Shown here: positions 60,212 through 64,000 of the stretch, piece by piece
Layout: each line of letters starts with the position of its first letter
How positions within the stretch are numbered: position 1 is the first letter of the stretch
Source of the DNA: Heliocidaris erythrogramma
Lineage: Eukaryota; Echinodermata; Echinoidea; Camarodonta; Echinometridae
Reading direction: 5' to 3'
Assembly: GCA_025617745.1 (NCBI GenBank)
Contig: CM046862.1
Coordinates: 55,153,946 to 55,217,945 of the forward strand
Length of the DNA: 64,000 nt
Program-made: the position numbers and the translations under genes
Notes under the pieces: generated by a model
The model's input: the letters and a program-made list of their open reading frames with translations, nothing else
What the model was told of the DNA's origin: nothing
The model's database searches: none

Positions 60212-60460
60212 GGGGGGAGAAAGAGATAGGAAAAAGTTATATCCTGTCTTAATGGTCGAAGACATAGATTTACACGGAAGTATAAATTCCATTTCCGAGT
60301 TTTAATGTGTATATATAGGCCACATCCCGACGTATACACGATACATAAACACGCATTTGTCAACTTTCCCCGATGATTTCTGAAGCATTTTCGAGACGTC
60401 TGAGAGAAAGCAGCAACATCTTCTGCTTCAAAATTGTCATATTTTTCGTGAATTGCAGGT
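59285..60460. other. Purine-rich intergenic DNA
   Basis: Holds short (GA)n and G-run microsatellites (59,648-59,672; 60,066-60,090; 60,181-60,217) and a weak match to the 54,880 duplication. A possible splice acceptor (gtgaattgcag, ~60,459) lies 120 bp before the GPCR start and could begin its first coding exon. Confidence 0.5.
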
Positions 60461-60833
60461 CTTAAAGAAAAAAAACACTACGACGAAACACCGTTGGATA
60501 CATACCAGTTCTATATCACGATATTCATCAATAATTCCCATCTTTGAAAGCAGAATTTCATAATTTTCTCAACTAATAATGCTTCAGGATTCAAATGCAA
60601 CCAGTGGTGTGGTTGGAGATGTTAAATTGAGCAATTTTACTCCTTATTTAGTTTCCTCTTTCCTTATCTTTATATCAGTGACTGGAATAGTAGGCAATAG
60701 CTTCATTTTGATCTCTGTATTTCTGTCAACGAAACTACAGACCAAGACTAATGTCTTTGTGGTCAACCTAGCAGTGTGTGATTTCTTAACCTGTACATTT
60801 ATTCTACTGCAAGTCGTGGCTATCTGTCTTTTG

Positions 60834-61315
60834 TAAAATTTACTCCTTTCCATTGTTACTATTCCCAGCTGTATTATTTCTCAATGCTTTCTCTTCGATG
60901 GAAAGTGTGTTATGATTATGATTTTGTTTGCTTTCCATGGCCATGTATCTGTCTTCTTCTTTTTCCCTTTTATTGGGCATTTTATGCATGGTTGCCCAAA
61001 CTAGTTTTTTATGTGCTGTATTCATGATTTATCTTTTGCCAGGGACCAGCACTTCTACAAGCTATGCTTCTATGCTGGTCTCTGTTTTCATTATCATTTT
61101 CATAAAATTAATCTAATGTAGTCTTCATTACTGTTACTTTTTTCTTACAACTCAAACTTTAATGCACATTATTTTGCTTGTAATGATCAAAAACGTTTCT
61201 GCACTAAGTTGTATTGTCAATATTGTTGATTGCATAATACATATTGTTATATACATGTACTTTGAAAAATGAAAGTGTAATGAAATAAAAAATCTGAATC
61301 TGAATCTGAATCTTG
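60834..61315 (+). mobile_element. Non-LTR retrotransposon 3' end inside the GPCR
   Basis: The right end reads gaaataaaaaatctgaatct and continues as three to four AATCTG units. This combination of AATAAA with a short tandem tail marks the 3' ends of CR1/L2-type elements. TTG occurs at both junctions (60,831-60,833 and 61,313-61,315), a possible 3-bp target duplication. The interior is T-rich with no intact RT frame. It introduces a stop codon immediately after TM2. Confidence 0.65.
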
Positions 61316-61765
61316 ATACCAATTGAACAATCAGTGCCAGATAGGTTGTGCACAGTACTAGGGGTGTTTATTAATGTTTCTGTATTTACCAGTATCTCGA
61401 ACTTGTCAATGATTGCATTGAATAGGTTTATCAAGATTACCAAATCCTCAACCATCTATAACAAGGTTTACACGAAGCTAATATTAACCTTCATGGTTAT
61501 TTCAACGTGGGTTGTACCACTTGTGATCACATTGATAGCATTTGTGACTGCATACCAGTCGTTGTATTCGACAGAGCTGAAATTGTGCGTGTACGTGAAC
61601 AAGAAAGGTGTCCACCTTTCTGCTGAACTTGCCGACGCAACATTGACAACCTACGTTATTATTTGCTTTTCGTTTATATTAATATGTTACGTAAAAGTTA
61701 CTGTTTTTGTGAGAGATCACACGAGAAGATTAGCCGCCGCCCAAAATGCAACCCCATCAAATTGC

Positions 61766-62002
61766 GACCAATCTACAACAAACCATGAAGCTGCAAACCA
61801 CGCATTGACAATGAGACCATTTCCTCAGGGACAACACCATGCCAGTTGGGATCAACCATCAACAAGCAACCAGGCCACAAACCACTCATTGTCAAACAGG
61901 CCAGTTCCTCGAGTACAACACCAGGCCAATCTGGACCAACTCGTAACAAGCCGTGAAGCCGTGATCCACGCATTGTCGATCAGAAGAGTTCCACAGGTAC
62001 AA
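61766..62002 (+). repeat. 84-bp coding repeat in the third intracellular loop
   Basis: Three copies of a 28-residue unit start DQSTTNHEAANHALTMRPF, DQPSTSNQATNHSLSNRPV and DQLVTSREAVIHALSIRRV; the third is shorter. The frame is kept through all of them, which suggests that the protein was under constraint when they arose. The loop (about 105 residues) is much longer than usual for melatonin-type receptors. Confidence 0.8.
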
Positions 62003-62487
62003 GCTGTCGGAAACAGATTTAATGTTCAGGTCGCAATCACGAAGAACCTGGCAATAGTGACTATAATATTTCTGGTATGTTTTCTACCTTTTCCTGCAGT
62101 AATATACGGCTGGAAAAATCCAGCCATGTACATCGTTGGTTCGGGGTTTTACTTAACAAACTCTATATTAAATCCATTCATCTACGCATTCAAACACAAA
62201 GATTTTCAGAAGGTATTTCGATGCATCATCACCGGATCACTTAACAAGATTCCCATGCCGTCGCAACCACTGAGAGCAATGTTAGAAGTTTTGTATTAGT
62301 CTAAACATTCGTGGATTACGGGTGCGTCAAACAAGTAGCTCAGTGAGAGTCATGTTGCAAGCAAAAATCATAGAAGCCGTTTGTAGAGAAGAACACTACG
62401 TATGGTCACTGCATCAGTAAATACCACTTTGTGTTGAAGGCGATCTTGTTGTCATTGTTAACGCACCCTTTTCTTGTTACATTCACT

Positions 62488-62912
62488 TGGAACGGAACCT
62501 TTCCTTACAAACCATGTTGCATTCAATGTGAAAGGAACATTTCCTTACAAACCATGTTGCGCTCAAAGTGAACAGAACATTTCCTTACGAACCATGTTGC
62601 GTTCAAAGTGAACGGAATATTTCCTTACGAACCATGTTGCGTTCAAAGTGAACGGAACATTTCCTTACGATCCATGTTGCGCTCAAAGTGAACGGAACAT
62701 TTCCTTACGAACCATGTTGCGTTCAAAGTGAACGGAACATTTCCTTACGAACCATGTTGCGTTAAAAGTGAACGGAACATTGCCTTACGAACCATGTTGC
62801 GTTCAAAGTGAACGGAACATTTCCTTAGGAACCATGTTGCGTTCAGACAGTGAACGGAACATTTTCTTACGAACCATGTTGCATTCAAAGTGAACATGGT
62901 GAACGGAACCTT
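62488..62912. repeat. 40-bp minisatellite, about 10.5 copies
   Basis: The unit is gtgaacggaacatttcctta plus cgaaccatgttgcgttcaaa. Copies at the edges are more diverged (aaaccatgttgcattcaatg at the left) than those in the middle. It begins ~190 bp after the GPCR stop and could lie in its 3' UTR. Confidence 0.93.
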
Positions 62913-63570
62913 AAACACTTTAACAACCATCATAGCATGAATGTAACTTTTTCTTTAATACTCGTGTACAGTTTTGGTAGCAAAAAGGAAACTAGACAGA
63001 AACGTGTTAAATATAGTTTCTTGTTTTTCCATGTATCAATAGGTGTTCATACGAGATCATTTTGGTATTCCATCAATTATTATTAAGAGTAATGCACCTG
63101 ACATTCACACAAAAGCCCGCCTCACATAAGGAGTCATTTGATGACGTTTGTTGTTGTTGTATTTTTTTGTTTGGTTTTGTTCTTTTCCTCTCCATCCTTT
63201 TCAGATATCAAGAAATCCCTTATGTAAATATTTTCCCCATAAACTCTAGGCCTATATGCGATTATTTTAGTCTTATAAGGTAGTTTTACTTTTTAAAATA
63301 TTTCAAAGTAATGAAAACATTCTTGCATTGCATTCTCTTTGGGGACATTGCTCTAACAAGCCCAGCTTTTTAACGTCCCCTCTTTCACGACTTGTGTTGA
63401 AGAACATTTTTTTTTACATTAGTAAGTGTTAATAGAATTTCTGCTGTTAATGACAAGTGTTGTATATTGACTAATTTTTTGCACTTCAAATTATGTTTGT
63501 TATGTCATGTTGATAATCTGTTATTCCTGTTACTTATTTAATATCCTATGTACAAATGTTTGTGAAAGAA
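62913..63570. other. AT-rich DNA without a recognised feature
   Basis: No coding frame, repeat partner or RNA gene is supported. Confidence 0.5.
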
Positions 63571-63808
63571 CACTGGAAAAACTGGGGTGTTAAAACTGAC
63601 ACCAGTTGGTGTTAATAGAGGACCACACCCTAGGGTGTTAAAATTACACCCCGAGTTTCAACATAACACCAAAGAGTGTTAAATAACAACCAAAGGTGTT
63701 GTAATAACACAACTGGGTGTTGATTTAACACCACAGATTTAACAGCGGTGTAAAATGACTGGTTTGGTCCTCTATGTACACCAGTTAACACCACAGTTTT
63801 TGCTGTGA
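63571..63808. mobile_element. CACTGGAAAAACTGG-type MITE rich in GGTGTTA
   Basis: The ends cactggaaaaactggggtgt and ccacagtttttgctgtg are imperfect inverted repeats, and AAGAA directly flanks both. The interior has more than ten GGTGTTA/TAACACC words in both orientations at irregular spacing. The ends resemble those of the CACTGTAAAAAC element at 41,197-41,696. Confidence 0.7.
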
Positions 63809-63951
63809 AGAAAATAGAATGAACCAATGAACCATGAAGCTACAATGAATGAACCAACGTTATAGGACCGCATCAGGGACTTGTACGGTCTTTGCGCGTC
63901 ATGAAAAATTGATATCGTTGAAAAATTCTTTTAAAGCCTGACAACTTCCTT

Positions 63952-64000
63952 TCATGAAACGCTCCCCAGGGCGTCATTTTGATTGGGGAGCGTTTCATGA
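63952..64000. mobile_element. Back-to-back MITE ends at the window edge
   Basis: tcatgaaacgctccccag (63,952-63,969) is followed after 13 bp by its inverted form ttggggagcgtttcatga (63,983-64,000). This is the terminal motif of the MITE at 279-422. The second copy is probably the left end of an element that continues beyond the window. Confidence 0.65.

Larger units (their letters stand above)
60579..62299 (+). pseudogene. Class A (rhodopsin-like) GPCR interrupted between TM2 and TM3
   Basis: The first part (60,579-60,833) starts at ATG. It has two N-glycosylation sites (NAT, NFT), TM1 at residues ~26-50 with the GN motif, and TM2 with LAVCD. The second part (61,316-62,299) has the ECL1 Cys, TM3 ending in NRF in place of DRY, TM4, an ECL2 Cys, TM5, a long third intracellular loop, TM6 with FLVCFLPF, and TM7 with NPFIY and a short tail. 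The pieces between them, 482 bp, look like a retroelement end. Left out, the frame is continuous and gives ~413 residues with normal TM2-TM3 spacing. The NR(F/Y) motif occurs in melatonin-receptor-like and moody/Tre1-like receptors, but the ligand cannot be named. It is either broken by the insertion or the inserted sequence is spliced out: GT at 60,833 with AG at 61,344 also keeps the frame, though the acceptor lacks a pyrimidine tract. Confidence 0.85.

Noticed and set aside
60928..61116. A short hydrophobic frame in the gap of the GPCR that could be taken for a missing membrane segment
   Set aside because: It is in T-rich retroelement sequence, TM2 and TM3 are already present on either side, and loop spacing is normal without it.

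Overview
The window is repeat-dominated animal DNA, most likely from a marine deuterostome, probably an echinoderm such as a sea urchin. The pointers are taggcctatagg-type intergenic sequence, many foldback/MITE elements with poly-G/poly-C tracts, tRNA-derived SINEs, and fragments of CR1-like and Tx1/L1-like non-LTR retrotransposons. The organism call is inference from texture; no species marker is present. Only one convincing protein-coding locus is seen, a class A GPCR near the right end.

Layout. From 1 to about 37.5 kb lies a tandem array of a ~5.17-kb repeat unit. A left-edge unit (1-15,189) is swollen by a MITE, an 860-bp insertion and an ~8.4-kb unique block (3.4-11.77 kb). That block sits between two copies of an ~0.9-kb element called X here. 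Four nearly identical units follow: A 15,190-20,444; B 20,445-25,620; C 25,621-30,797; D 30,798-35,968. A partial right-edge unit E (35,969-~37,450) ends the array. Every unit carries a dead CR1-like reverse transcriptase piece. A-D also share a Tx1-like 3' end and a CR1-type 3' tail with (GATT)n, both absent from the left-edge unit, so these were acquired before amplification. The edge units differ from A-D at shared positions, as expected if the core is homogenised.

The unique block 3.4-11.7 kb has a promoter-like stretch, a six-copy 26-bp motif, an ATC microsatellite, a CTAG-rich tract, a possible degenerate THAP-like exon and several hairpins. From 38 to 42.6 kb there is a Tx1-like C-terminal fragment, a SINE and a nested palindrome whose four modules are packed with ACGT/TGACGTC motifs. 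From 42.3 to 48.5 kb a ~3.5-kb segment is duplicated in tandem. The second copy is preceded by an exact seven-copy 37-bp minisatellite. A ~187-bp satellite (48.5-49.9 kb) follows, then an inverted piece of the array sequence (50.95-52.85 kb) and further partial repeat copies to 54.5 kb.

From 54.5 to 60.4 kb the DNA is purine-rich, with short dispersed duplications, a SINE remnant and a 588-bp foldback element flanked by TTAA. The GPCR (60,579-62,299) is split between TM2 and TM3 by a 482-bp sequence ending in AATAAA and (AATCTG)n, which looks like a non-LTR 3' end. Omitting it leaves one continuous frame. The gene is followed by a 40-bp minisatellite, a GGTGTTA-rich MITE, and a terminal inverted motif that also occurs in the MITE near position 280.
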